Part shown: piece after piece, positions 1-7,783 of the stretch
How the letters are laid out: each line of letters opens with the position of its first letter
How positions within the stretch are numbered: the stretch's first letter is position 1
Assembly (NCBI GenBank): GCA_963773605.1
Contig: CAVZBT010000013.1
Location: 314,231-378,230 of the forward strand
Reading direction: 5' to 3'
DNA length: 64,000 nucleotides
DNA from: CAVZBT01 sp963773605
GTDB taxonomy: Bacteria > Acidobacteriota > UBA6911
Translations under genes and position numbers: made by a program
Notes under the pieces: generated by a model
Seen by the model: only the letters and a program-made list of their open reading frames with translations
Told to the model about the DNA's origin: nothing
Database searches by the model: none

Positions 1-1064
1 GAATACAGGCTACGAAGTTCGATGTCGAACTCGATGCGCACCACGACCATGCTCCGCACCACGACCGCGGCGAGACCGGGCACGCCCGCACGTTTCGAGA
101 AATCCGAGCCATGATCCAGTCGAGCGGGCTCTCCGATTTCGTGAAGGAAAAATCGGTCGAGGCGTTTCTGCGGCTGGCGCTGGCCGAGGGGAAGATACAC
201 AACCAGCCCCCCGATGAAGTGCATTTCCACGAGGTGGGCGCCATCGATTCCATTGTCGACATCGTCGGCTGCATGATTGCCCTGGGCTCTCTGCTCCCGG
301 CCCGGATCGTGTGCGCGCCGGTGAATGTCGGCCAGGGCACGCTCGAGTGTCGCCACGGGCTCTACCCAGTGCCCGGCCCGGCCACGCAGGAGCTGCTGCG
401 CGGGATCCCCACCTATTCGAATTCGGTCACGGGAGAGCTGACTACCCCGACGGGGGCGACGCTCGTGGCTACCCTGGCGGAACGCTTCGGACCCCGACCC
501 CTGATGAGAATCCAATCGACCGGCTATGGGGCGGGCACGCGCGAACTCGCCGGGAGCGCCAATGTCCTGCGGATCACCATAGGCGAGGAACTGGTGGAAT
601 CGGTCGCCGCCGCTGACCAGCAGGTGGCGGTCATTGAGGCGACCATCGACGACATGAACCCGCAGGTGTACGGGTATTTCCAGGAACGGGCCCTGGCGGA
701 GGGCGCCCTGGATGTTTACGCGACGCCCATCCAGATGAAGAAGAATCGCCCCGGCCAGCTCGTGACCGTCCTTTGCGCGCTGAGCAACCTTGAATCGCTG
801 ATCCGGCTGGTGTTTGCCGAAACCACGACGATTGGGATCCGGCACACGCGGGCCGAGCGGCGGATGCTCGAACGCGAAATCGCCGAGGTCCAGACCGAAT
901 ACGGGCCGGTGCGAGTGAAAGTCTGTACCCTGGACGGCATGCGCGTGAACTTTGCCCCCGAATACGAAGATTGCCGGCGGCTCGCTTCCGAAAGGGGCGC
1001 GCCGCTGAAGGATGTGCTCGCCGCGGCAAACCGCGCCTTCCTCGACGCAGGGGGGGCAGTCTGA
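1..1064 (+). CDS. larC: Nickel-pincer cofactor biosynthesis protein LarC (5' end outside window)
   Basis: LarC inserts nickel into the pyridinium-bis-thiocarboxylate mononucleotide precursor to make the pincer cofactor of lactate racemase and related enzymes. About 353 C-terminal codons are visible and the frame is open from base 3, so the first ATG at 111 is internal. Supporting motifs are a His-rich stretch (HHDHAPHHD, bases 39-65), EVHFHEVGAIDSIVDI in the first half, and ATIDDMNPQVYGYF plus MKKNRPG in the second half, all typical of the family. In Lactobacillus plantarum the protein is made from two frames by programmed frameshifting; here both halves are one continuous frame. No other lar genes are visible in the window. 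Confidence 0.92.
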   Translation, partial: IQATKFDVELDAHHDHAPHHDRGETGHARTFREIRAMIQSSGLSDFVKEKSVEAFLRLALAEGKIHNQPPDEVHFHEVGAIDSIVDIVGCMIALGSLLPARIVCAPVNVGQGTLECRHGLYPVPGPATQELLRGIPTYSNSVTGELTTPTGATLVATLAERFGPRPLMRIQSTGYGAGTRELAGSANVLRITIGEELVESVAAADQQVAVIEATIDDMNPQVYGYFQERALAEGALDVYATPIQMKKNRPGQLVTVLCALSNLESLIRLVFAETTTIGIRHTRAERRMLEREIAEVQTEYGPVRVKVCTLDGMRVNFAPEYEDCRRLASERGAPLKDVLAAANRAFLDAGGAV

Positions 1065-1127
1065 TTGCACGTGCGTTTCACCGCAGAACTTACAACGCGG
1101 TTTTCCGCTACGACTGGAGTTATACCC

Positions 1128-1514
1128 ATGGCTGACGAACAACCCGCTTCCCCCGCACCCGAGACGCCGCAGCCCGCTCCCGAGCCGGAGCGCATCGGCA
1201 TCGAGGAGTTCAGCAGGATCCAGATGCGCGTCGGGCAGGTGCTCGAGGCAGAAAAAGTCGAAGGGTCGCGCAAGCTGATCAAAATGAAGGTCGACCTGGG
1301 CAGCGAGGTACGGCAGGTGGTGGCAGGTATCGCGGAGGCGTATGACGCAGCCAGCCTCGTCAACCGTAAGGTGGTCGTTGTGGCCAATCTCAAACCTGCC
1401 CGGTTGATGGGCCTCGAGTCCGATGGCATGGTCGTGGCCGCGACGGCTCCCGGTGGCCGTCCCGTGCTGGCCACGTTTTCGGAGGACGTGCCCAACGGTG
1501 CGCTCCTCAAGTAG
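1128..1514 (+). CDS. MetRS beta-type (C-terminal) tRNA-binding domain protein
   Basis: A 128-residue protein with one OB-fold tRNA-binding domain like the C-terminal extension of methionyl-tRNA synthetase (also found in CsaA-like proteins). The signature is FSRIQMRVGQVLEAEKVEGS at about residues 27-46, followed by GLESDGMVVAA. A Pro/Glu-rich linker precedes the domain, as if it had been detached from a full MetRS. The frame is open further upstream, but ATG 1128, preceded by GGAG at 1115, gives a normal family N-terminus. It probably acts in trans to improve tRNA binding by a separate MetRS, which is not in the window. It sits 15 bases before tatD, which suggests co-transcription. Confidence 0.85.
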   Translation: MADEQPASPAPETPQPAPEPERIGIEEFSRIQMRVGQVLEAEKVEGSRKLIKMKVDLGSEVRQVVAGIAEAYDAASLVNRKVVVVANLKPARLMGLESDGMVVAATAPGGRPVLATFSEDVPNGALLK

Positions 1515-1529
1515 CCACGTGGCGCGGCC

Positions 1530-2318
1530 ATGATTGCAGATTCGCATGCCCACCTGGACATGCCCCAGTTTGATGCCGACAGGGATGAGGTCATCCGGCG
1601 CGCCCGCGCGGCAGGCGTGGCGCTGATCGTCAGCATCGGCACCGGAAGCCCCGATTCCCGGTCGATCGAGACAACCCTGTCCTTGGCCGAGGCGTACGAG
1701 TCCGTTTACGCCGGGATAGGCGTGCACCCGCACGACGCCCGTCGCGCCGACGAAGGCTTGTGGCAGAGCATGGAGCGGTGGGCGCGGCACCCGAAGGTTG
1801 TGCTCTGGGGGGAAATCGGGCTGGACTACTATTACCACCATTCCCCGCGGGACGCTCAGCTCGAGGTGTTCCGGCGTCAGCTGAGGCTGGCGGCGGACCG
1901 GGGCCTCCCGTTGTCCATCCACTGCCGCGACGCATGGCCCGATCTGCTAGCAGTTCTACGCACGGAGTGGCGTCACGACTCGCGTTCGGGCATACTGCAC
2001 AGCTTCACGGGAGACGTCGAGCAGGCCCGGGAGTGCGCAGGCATGGGTTTCCTCATTTCTTTCTCCGGGATGGTCACTTTCAAGAATGCCGGCGCACTCC
2101 GGGCCGCGGCCCAGTCGGTCCCCCTGGACCGACTGCTCGTAGAAACCGATTCCCCGTACCTGGCCCCGGTGCCGCACCGCGGCAAACGCAACGAACCTGC
2201 CTACGTGGTCGATGTGGCGCGCGGCCTTGCCGTCACCCTGGGAGTGGATTTCGAAACACTGGCGCGCGAGACGACGGCCAACCTGCGGCGACTCCTTCGG
2301 ACCCCCGGTTCCGGGTAG
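1530..2318 (+). CDS. tatD: TatD family metal-dependent hydrolase / DNase
   Basis: A 262-residue TIM-barrel hydrolase of the TatD family, which acts as a 3'-5' exonuclease and in some members as a D-aminoacyl-tRNA-related or quality-control enzyme. The metal ligands are in place: HxH in DSHAHLDMP (residues 4-11), Glu in GEIGLDYYY (about 94), His in SIHCRDAW (about 131), His in LHSFTG (about 157) and Asp in ETDSPYLAP (about 206). Length is typical. It lies between the MetRS-domain gene and a polyprenyl synthase; metG-tatD adjacency is common in bacteria, which supports both calls. Confidence 0.93.
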   Translation: MIADSHAHLDMPQFDADRDEVIRRARAAGVALIVSIGTGSPDSRSIETTLSLAEAYESVYAGIGVHPHDARRADEGLWQSMERWARHPKVVLWGEIGLDYYYHHSPRDAQLEVFRRQLRLAADRGLPLSIHCRDAWPDLLAVLRTEWRHDSRSGILHSFTGDVEQARECAGMGFLISFSGMVTFKNAGALRAAAQSVPLDRLLVETDSPYLAPVPHRGKRNEPAYVVDVARGLAVTLGVDFETLARETTANLRRLLRTPGSG

Positions 2319-2384
2319 ACGGGGGCGCACCTTGCGCGCAGACGCGGGCGTGAACCTGTGGTAAGATCTCGCGTTTGGGGACTC

Positions 2385-3389
2385 ATGTCTGACGAAGTCG
2401 GGAAGAAGAGCCAATTGAATCCGCAAGCGTTCTACAGACTGGTGGAGAACGGGCTGTCACAGGTGGAGAAAGAGCTCGCGCGCCACTCCAGGTCCAACAT
2501 CCAGCTCATCGACCACATCGGTCACTACGTTCAGGCGAGCGGGGGCAAGCGGATCCGCCCGGCTCTCCTGCTGCTCTCGTCTCAAATGTCCGGATACGAG
2601 GGGCCTGTCTGCTATCGCCTGGGAGCCGTCGTGGAACTGATCCATGCCGCCACCCTGGTGCACGACGACATCATCGACGATGCGCGGGTGCGGCGAGGCC
2701 GAGCCTCCGTGAACGCCCGGTGGGGCAACGAGATCACTGTCCTGATGGGGGACTGGCTCTACATGACCTCGTTCAATATCGCGCTGGGCGAGCGGCAGCT
2801 CCAGATCATGGATATCCTCACGGATGTCACGCGCAAAATGATTGAAGGGGAGCTGATCCAGCTCACGACCAACGGCAGCCTGGATGTCACGGAGGAGCAG
2901 TACCTCGACATCTCCATGCGCAAGACGGCATTCCTGTTTTCCGCGTGTTCCCAGATCGGTGCGATCCTGGGCTCCGCGACCCCGGAGCTGCAGGATGCGC
3001 TCAGGCAGTACGGCTTGAACGTGGGGATCGCCTTTCAGTTGGTCGACGACGTGCTCGATTTTACTTCGACCGAGACGGCGCTCGGCAAACCGGTCGGGAA
3101 CGATTTGAAGGAAGGGAAACTGACGCTCCCCTTGATTTATCTGATGGAAGACGGCCAGCCCGAACACCGGGAACTCATCCGCGCCGTGCTGAGTGAAGAA
3201 GGCTGCGGGACGGAAGCGAAGGACGCGATCCTGCGGCTCCTGAACGAGCACAGGAGCGTCGACCGTGTTCTGGACAAGGCTCACGACTTCGCCTGCAAGG
3301 CGAAGGGCCACCTGTCCGGATTCCCCGATTGCCCCGCCCGCACCGCCCTCATGTCGATCCCCGACTACATCATCGAACGCGACCGATAA
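2385..3389 (+). CDS. ispB: Polyprenyl diphosphate synthase (IspB/HepT type)
   Basis: An all-helical trans-prenyltransferase that condenses isopentenyl diphosphate onto an allylic primer to make the long chain used for quinones or other lipids. Both Asp-rich motifs are intact: LVHDDIIDDARVRRG (first, about residues 84-98) and QLVDDVLDF (second, about 216-224), with GGKRIRPALLLLS upstream. A GTG at 2358 in the same frame would add nine unconserved residues, so ATG 2385 is preferred. Chain length cannot be told from sequence by eye. A TAAGAT box lies 18 bases before the ATG, but no matching -35 was found. Confidence 0.88.
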   Translation: MSDEVGKKSQLNPQAFYRLVENGLSQVEKELARHSRSNIQLIDHIGHYVQASGGKRIRPALLLLSSQMSGYEGPVCYRLGAVVELIHAATLVHDDIIDDARVRRGRASVNARWGNEITVLMGDWLYMTSFNIALGERQLQIMDILTDVTRKMIEGELIQLTTNGSLDVTEEQYLDISMRKTAFLFSACSQIGAILGSATPELQDALRQYGLNVGIAFQLVDDVLDFTSTETALGKPVGNDLKEGKLTLPLIYLMEDGQPEHRELIRAVLSEEGCGTEAKDAILRLLNEHRSVDRVLDKAHDFACKAKGHLSGFPDCPARTALMSIPDYIIERDR

Positions 3390-3542
3390 TCCGGGTCCAG
3401 GTTCAAGGTCCTGGGATTGCCGGATGGCAAGTCCTTCTTGGTCATCGGGATATCAACCGTTGGATGCTCTCCCTGCGGAAGTATCAGGCGCTGAAGGTGC
3501 CTGCCAATGATCAATACTCACGACCTGACCCGGATTCCATGA

Positions 3543-5819
3543 TCATGGGGATTTGGTCTTGGGGGCCGCGGAAACCGGGAGCTCTTCGACAAACAGTTTT
3601 TTCTGGGCCAGGGGCGCGGTATCGTTGTGCTCGCCCTCGGTCAGCAGCTCGTTGCTCGGTTCCGCGACGGGGAACTGCTCGACAGGCTTGTCTTTCAGCA
3701 CCGCCTCCATGTATTTGATCCAGATCGGCAGCGCGACCACCGCGCCCGTTTCCTTGTTGCCCAGCGAGACCTTGGCGTCGAATCCCACCCAGACCGCGGT
3801 CGTGTAGGACGGGCTGAATCCGACAAACCAGGCGTCGGTGAAATCGTTCGTGGTGCCGGTCTTGCCCCCGAGCGGCCGGCCGAGCGATTTTGCCGCGGCT
3901 GCCGTTCCACTCTCCACCACATTCCGCAGCAAAGCGAGCATCGCCTCGGCCGTCTCCGGCTCCAGGACCTTTTTCAGCTGCGGTTGGGTTTCTTCCTTTT
4001 TCACGCGATCGTAATCCTCGATCCTGCGAATGAAGTAGGGTCTCGGCTGGAAGCCGAGGTTAGGGAAGACGGTGAACGCCGAGGCCATCTCGAGCGGGGT
4101 GGCTTCGCAGGCCCCGATGGCCAGGGGCAGGTAGGGCTCCATCGGCCCGGCCAGACCGAACCGGCGCGCCATCACGACGACGTTTTTGATCCCGACCAGT
4201 GAGGCGACCTTGATGGTGGGGACATTCCGGGATTCCGTCAGTGCCTGCCGGATGGTGATTTGCCCCTTGAACTTACCATCGTAATTCGACGGCCGCCAGA
4301 CGCGCCCAAGCGTGTCGGTATAGCTGATCGGCGCGTCGATGATGGTGCTGTCGGCGGTAAGACCGCTCTCCAGGGCGGTCGCATACACGAACGGCTTGAA
4401 GGTCGAACCGACCTGGCGCATCGCCTGCGTCGCGCGGTTGAACTCGCTCGTCTCGAAATTGTAACCGCCCACCATCGCCTTGATCTCGCCCGTCGAGTTC
4501 TGAATCGTAATCATGGCGCCCTGCACGGCGGGGAGTTGGTCCAGGGTAACGGAAACCTTCCTCTCGTCGTCATTCAGCGCGACGATCTGGAAATAGGCGA
4601 GGTCCCCCGGTTTCAGGATGGCTCCGGGACTCTTGGAGTGTGTCCACGCGATCTCCTTGGGTCCAACCTCTCCGCGGAACTTGCCGATGCGAACCGTGAC
4701 GCGGGCGTCGCCGATGTTCTCAACCAGCCCCGGCACGACATCTCCGACGCGGAGCGGGTTTTTCCACTCGGGATGGGAATAGGCCTCGAGGCTGGCCGAA
4801 GGGGACTTCAGCACGTTTTCGACCGGTCCCCGCCAGCCGTGGCGCTTGTCGTACACCCGCAGCCCGTCACGCAAGGCACCGGTTGCCGCGGCCTGCATAT
4901 CGACGTTCAAAGACGTGTAGACGCGCAACCCCTTGCGCCAAATTGCCTCGGTCGAGTACCTGTCGGCAAGCGCCTGCCGCACCCACTCCACGAAGTAGGG
5001 CGCAGTCTCCACCTCGCGGCTGCGCGCCTTCAGGACGAGCGGACGCGCCTTGGCCTCGGCGGCCAACTTCGCCGGTATCATCTGTTCCGCCGCCATGCGG
5101 TCGAGGATGTAGTTGCGCCGCGCGAGTGCCGCGTCCGGGTGCAACCGCGGAGAGTAGAAGGTGGGGTTGCGCGGCAACCCGCCGATCATTGCGCATTCTT
5201 CGATGGTCAGGTCCTTCAGTTGTTTGCCGAAATACGTGTCGGCCGCAGCCGCAACGCCGTAAGCGCCGTGCCCCATGTAGTGCTGATTGCAGTACAGCGT
5301 CAGGATCTGGCGCTTGGAATAACGCTTCTCTATCTTCCAGGCAATCAGGAGCTCTTTGATCTTGCGATCGAAGGTCTTTTCGTTCGAGCGCAGCAGCAGC
5401 CGGGATAGCTGCTGGGTGATTGTGCTGGCCCCCTCGGCGCGGGACATCGAGACGAGGTCCCTGTATGCGGCGCGCAGCAGCGAGATGTAGTTGATCCCGG
5501 AGTGGTTGTAAAACTGGTCATCCTCGGCGGCGAGGACGGCGAGCTGCATGTAGGGCGGGATCTCCTCGAAGGGGACCACGATGCGCCGCTCGACGGCAAA
5601 TTCCCCGATAACCTTGCTGTCGTCGGAGTAAACCGCCGTGATCACGTCCGGTCGGTAGTCTTCCAGGCTCTGAATCTGCGGCAGGTTGTACTCGTAGCCC
5701 AGCAGAATGCCGGAGACCGTCCCGGCAACCAGGAAGGTCAGGATGAGCAGACCATAAAAAACGAGGAGCCAGCGCGGAATCCCGCGCTTCCTCCCCGTCG
5801 TCGACTGCGCGCTCGCCAT
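3543..5819 (-). CDS. mrcA: Penicillin-binding protein 1A (class A, bifunctional)
   Basis: A 758-residue bifunctional peptidoglycan synthase anchored by one N-terminal membrane helix (about residues 17-41). The GT51 glycosyltransferase domain carries AAEDDQFYNHSG (catalytic Glu) and GASTITQQL. The transpeptidase domain has the serine motif GSTFKP, SRN and GKTGTT. An OB-like insert between the two (about 340-415, GLVENIGDARVTVRIG) is typical of PBP1A. The C-terminal tail is unconserved. The gene runs opposite to the polyprenyl synthase. The 153 bases between the two convergent stops hold no gene or clear terminator that I could see. Confidence 0.95.
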   Translation of the reverse strand: MASAQSTTGRKRGIPRWLLVFYGLLILTFLVAGTVSGILLGYEYNLPQIQSLEDYRPDVITAVYSDDSKVIGEFAVERRIVVPFEEIPPYMQLAVLAAEDDQFYNHSGINYISLLRAAYRDLVSMSRAEGASTITQQLSRLLLRSNEKTFDRKIKELLIAWKIEKRYSKRQILTLYCNQHYMGHGAYGVAAAADTYFGKQLKDLTIEECAMIGGLPRNPTFYSPRLHPDAALARRNYILDRMAAEQMIPAKLAAEAKARPLVLKARSREVETAPYFVEWVRQALADRYSTEAIWRKGLRVYTSLNVDMQAAATGALRDGLRVYDKRHGWRGPVENVLKSPSASLEAYSHPEWKNPLRVGDVVPGLVENIGDARVTVRIGKFRGEVGPKEIAWTHSKSPGAILKPGDLAYFQIVALNDDERKVSVTLDQLPAVQGAMITIQNSTGEIKAMVGGYNFETSEFNRATQAMRQVGSTFKPFVYATALESGLTADSTIIDAPISYTDTLGRVWRPSNYDGKFKGQITIRQALTESRNVPTIKVASLVGIKNVVVMARRFGLAGPMEPYLPLAIGACEATPLEMASAFTVFPNLGFQPRPYFIRRIEDYDRVKKEETQPQLKKVLEPETAEAMLALLRNVVESGTAAAAKSLGRPLGGKTGTTNDFTDAWFVGFSPSYTTAVWVGFDAKVSLGNKETGAVVALPIWIKYMEAVLKDKPVEQFPVAEPSNELLTEGEHNDTAPLAQKKLFVEELPVSAAPKTKSP

Positions 5820-5830
5820 AATCGGAGCGG

Positions 5831-5836
5831 ATTATA
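5831..5836 (-). promoter_or_regulatory. Candidate -10 element for the PBP1A gene
   Basis: The minus strand reads TATAAT 11 bases before the ATG, preceded by ATGC. Transcription from it would begin about 5 bases before the start codon, giving a nearly leaderless mRNA. No good -35 was found 16-18 bases upstream, so this is a single-box inference. The rest of 5837-6052, up to the end of ssb, contains no convincing gene. Confidence 0.4.
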
Positions 5837-6052
5837 GCATGGGGGGAGTCGATTTGGCGCGCAGACCAGGGTGCCGAGCGGTCGTCGGCCGAACGTCGTG
5901 CGGAGCCGGCAGCCACCGAGCTTGCGAAGGTACGCGTCGGGTCAGCCCAAGTCCACGTCGAGGCCCAGGTCGAATCCAAGTGGGGCAGGAAAGTACTTGG
6001 CGCTGTGCGCGTCTGCCCCCGGGTACGCTTCATCCTGGACAACCCGCAGCGG

Positions 6053-6427
6053 TCAGCTTTCCTCCACGACCTCTTCCGGTTCGCCGGCCGCCGCCCCGGC
6101 ACCCCTATCGAGGAACGTCACCCGCGCCACAATGACCTCGGTCGAGTAGTGTTTTTCCCCCGGCGGTTTCTCCCACGACCGCGTCTGCAGCGATCCTTCG
6201 ATGCACACCAGCCTCCCCTTGCGCAGGTAATGATTGCACAGCTCGGCCGCCTTGCCGTAGGCAACCACCCTGTGCCACTCGGTGGTTTTCTGCGGCGTAC
6301 CGTTGCTGTTGCGGACCTGGTCCGTCGCCAGGCTGAAGTTCGACACCGGCGTGCCGCCGCCTGTCACGCGCTCGTCCGGATCTTTCCCGAGCCTCCCGAT
6401 GAGAAGCACTTTATTGAGACAGCCCAT
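6053..6427 (-). CDS. ssb: Single-stranded DNA-binding protein
   Basis: A 124-residue OB-fold protein that coats single-stranded DNA in replication, recombination and repair. The start MGCLNKVLLIGRLGKDPDER and the core WHRVVAYGKAAE are classic SSB sequence. The frame extends 40 codons upstream, but ATG at 6427, preceded by a GAGGAGG ribosome site, matches the family start. The tail is unusual: after WEKPPGEKHYSTEVIVARV it is only a short acidic run ending EPEEVVEES, without the terminal DDDLPF-like tip that recruits partner proteins. It diverges from rpsL. Confidence 0.9.
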   Translation of the reverse strand: MGCLNKVLLIGRLGKDPDERVTGGGTPVSNFSLATDQVRNSNGTPQKTTEWHRVVAYGKAAELCNHYLRKGRLVCIEGSLQTRSWEKPPGEKHYSTEVIVARVTFLDRGAGAAAGEPEEVVEES

Positions 6428-6649
6428 CTCCGTCCCTCCTCGCTGCGGTGCCTCGCAGGGCCAAAAACCGGCACCCGGCACGACGCGTCCGGTGCCGTCC
6501 TCTGCGTGTCTAAACGGGTGTGGACGCCGATCGAGCAAGAATTTCATGCGAATTTCACACGCGGGGGTGGATTTTCGACTGCGAGACCGGTATGCTTTGC
6601 CGCTTGTTCATTTCATTCTGCAAGCGAAGGGGATAATCGGGCTATTTGC

Positions 6650-6678
6650 TTGACAGCATTTGGTTCGTTTGCTATATT
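6650..6678 (+). promoter_or_regulatory. sigma70-type promoter of the ribosomal run (rpsL promoter)
   Basis: TTGACA (6650-6655) and TATATT (6673-6678) are separated by 17 bases, close to the ideal housekeeping promoter. The predicted start near 6685 gives an 84-base leader before rpsL. It is the only strong promoter in the 341-base ssb-rpsL gap. The rest of that gap (6428-6649) shows nothing I can name, apart from a GATAAT box at 6632 without a well-placed -35. Confidence 0.8.
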
Positions 6679-6768
6679 CGTGCGGTTTTTCGCTGTATTT
6701 ATTAAAGGCTGGGGCCAGGGAGCGGAAGTACCGGGCGCACAGCCATGTAGGGCAAAGGAGAGTATAGT

Positions 6769-7143
6769 TTGCCGACCTTCAATCAGCTGGTTCGATCTGG
6801 CCGAAAGAAGATTCGTTACAAGACGAAGAGTCCGGCTTTGCAGGGAAGTCCTCAGCGCAGGGGTGTTTGCACGAGGGTGTATACATCGACACCCAAGAAG
6901 CCCAATTCGGCCCTGCGCAAAGTTGCGCGTGTCCGTCTGACCAACGGGATCGAGGTGACAACCTATATCCCGGGTATCGGGCACAATCTGCAGGAACACT
7001 CCATCGTGCTGATACGCGGTGGACGTGTCAAGGACCTCCCTGGGGTTCGCTACCATGTGGTGCGGGGCACTCTGGATTCGGTGGGAGTTCAGGATCGCAA
7101 GAACTCCCGCTCCAAATATGGTGCCAAGCGACCCAAAAGCTAA
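6769..7143 (+). CDS. rpsL: 30S ribosomal protein S12
   Basis: S12 lines the decoding centre. The 124-residue protein starts PTFNQLVRSGRKK and contains TPKKPNSALRK, with the lysines whose mutation gives streptomycin resistance still wild type, and GRVKDLPGVRYH with the Asp that is methylthiolated in many bacteria. Translation starts at TTG, fixed by an AAAGGAG site 7 bases upstream and by the conserved N-terminus. It is the first gene of the ribosomal run and is free of frame errors. The 157-base spacer to rpsG is unusually long. Confidence 0.97.
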   Translation: MPTFNQLVRSGRKKIRYKTKSPALQGSPQRRGVCTRVYTSTPKKPNSALRKVARVRLTNGIEVTTYIPGIGHNLQEHSIVLIRGGRVKDLPGVRYHVVRGTLDSVGVQDRKNSRSKYGAKRPKS

Positions 7144-7300
7144 TCACTCCTTCACATTAACCAAGAAGGGTGACGGGTTCACGCCCGGCGAGAATCTTCG
7201 GATGGCAATTGCCAGAGCCGACGAAGTTCGCTCTCAGGGGAGCAGTACCCTGACTCGGGAGCGGTAACGAATACCAGTAAGCAGCAGGAGATCTTTCAGT

Positions 7301-7771
7301 ATGCCGAGGCGAAGAGAAGTACCAAAGCGGGAAACCTTGCCGGATCCCGCTTTACGGCAGCACGCTCATCACCAAGTTCATCAACTGCATGATGAAGGAG
7401 GGGAAGAAGAGCGTCGCCGAGCACATCTTCTACGGCGCACTCGACGTGATCAAGGACCGCGCCAAGGAAGATCCGGTCAAGGTGTTCAAGAAGGCGCTCG
7501 ATCGGTCAAGCCGGTCCTGGAGGTTAAATCGCGGCGTGTCGGCGGCGCCACGTACCAGGTCCCGATCGAGGTCCCCCAGGACCGCAGGACTTCGCTGGCC
7601 ATCCGCTGGATCATCTCCAACTCGCGCGGGCGGAGCGAGAAGACGATGCGGGAGAAGCTGGCTGCCGAGATTCTGGATGCGTCCAACAATCGCGGCGGCG
7701 CGATAAAGAAGAAGGAAGATACCCATCGGATGGCGGAGGCCAACAAGGCCTTCGCTCATTACCGCTGGTAG
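7301..7771 (+). CDS. rpsG: 30S ribosomal protein S7 (two frame breaks as given)
   Basis: S7 nucleates assembly of the 30S head. The ATG is preceded by GGAG and the protein begins PRRREVPKRETLPDP. At the CCC of 7346-7348 one base is extra; the correct frame then gives YGSTLITKFINCMMKEGKKS. Near 7503 two bases stand where the family has a three-base codon (ALD-x-VKP), after which the original frame returns with KPVLEVKSRRVGGATYQVP and ends AFAHYRW. Conserved sequence continues on both sides of each break, so this is one gene and the breaks are probably sequence errors. Confidence 0.9.
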   Translation: MPRRREVPKRETLPDPALRQHAHHQVHQLHDEGGEEERRRAHLLRRTRRDQGPRQGRSGQGVQEGARSVKPVLEVKSRRVGGATYQVPIEVPQDRRTSLAIRWIISNSRGRSEKTMREKLAAEILDASNNRGGAIKKKEDTHRMAEANKAFAHYRW

Positions 7772-7783
7772 ACGAGGTTTTCA

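Noticed and set aside
1..1064. Programmed frameshift within larC as in Lactobacillus
   Set aside because: Both LarC domains are read in one uninterrupted frame here.
5518..6102. Minus-strand frame covering the PBP1A-ssb gap, with a DSTWASTWTWADPT stretch
   Set aside because: Overlaps the PBP1A coding region in another frame and has no ribosome site; the Trp-rich run is chance composition.
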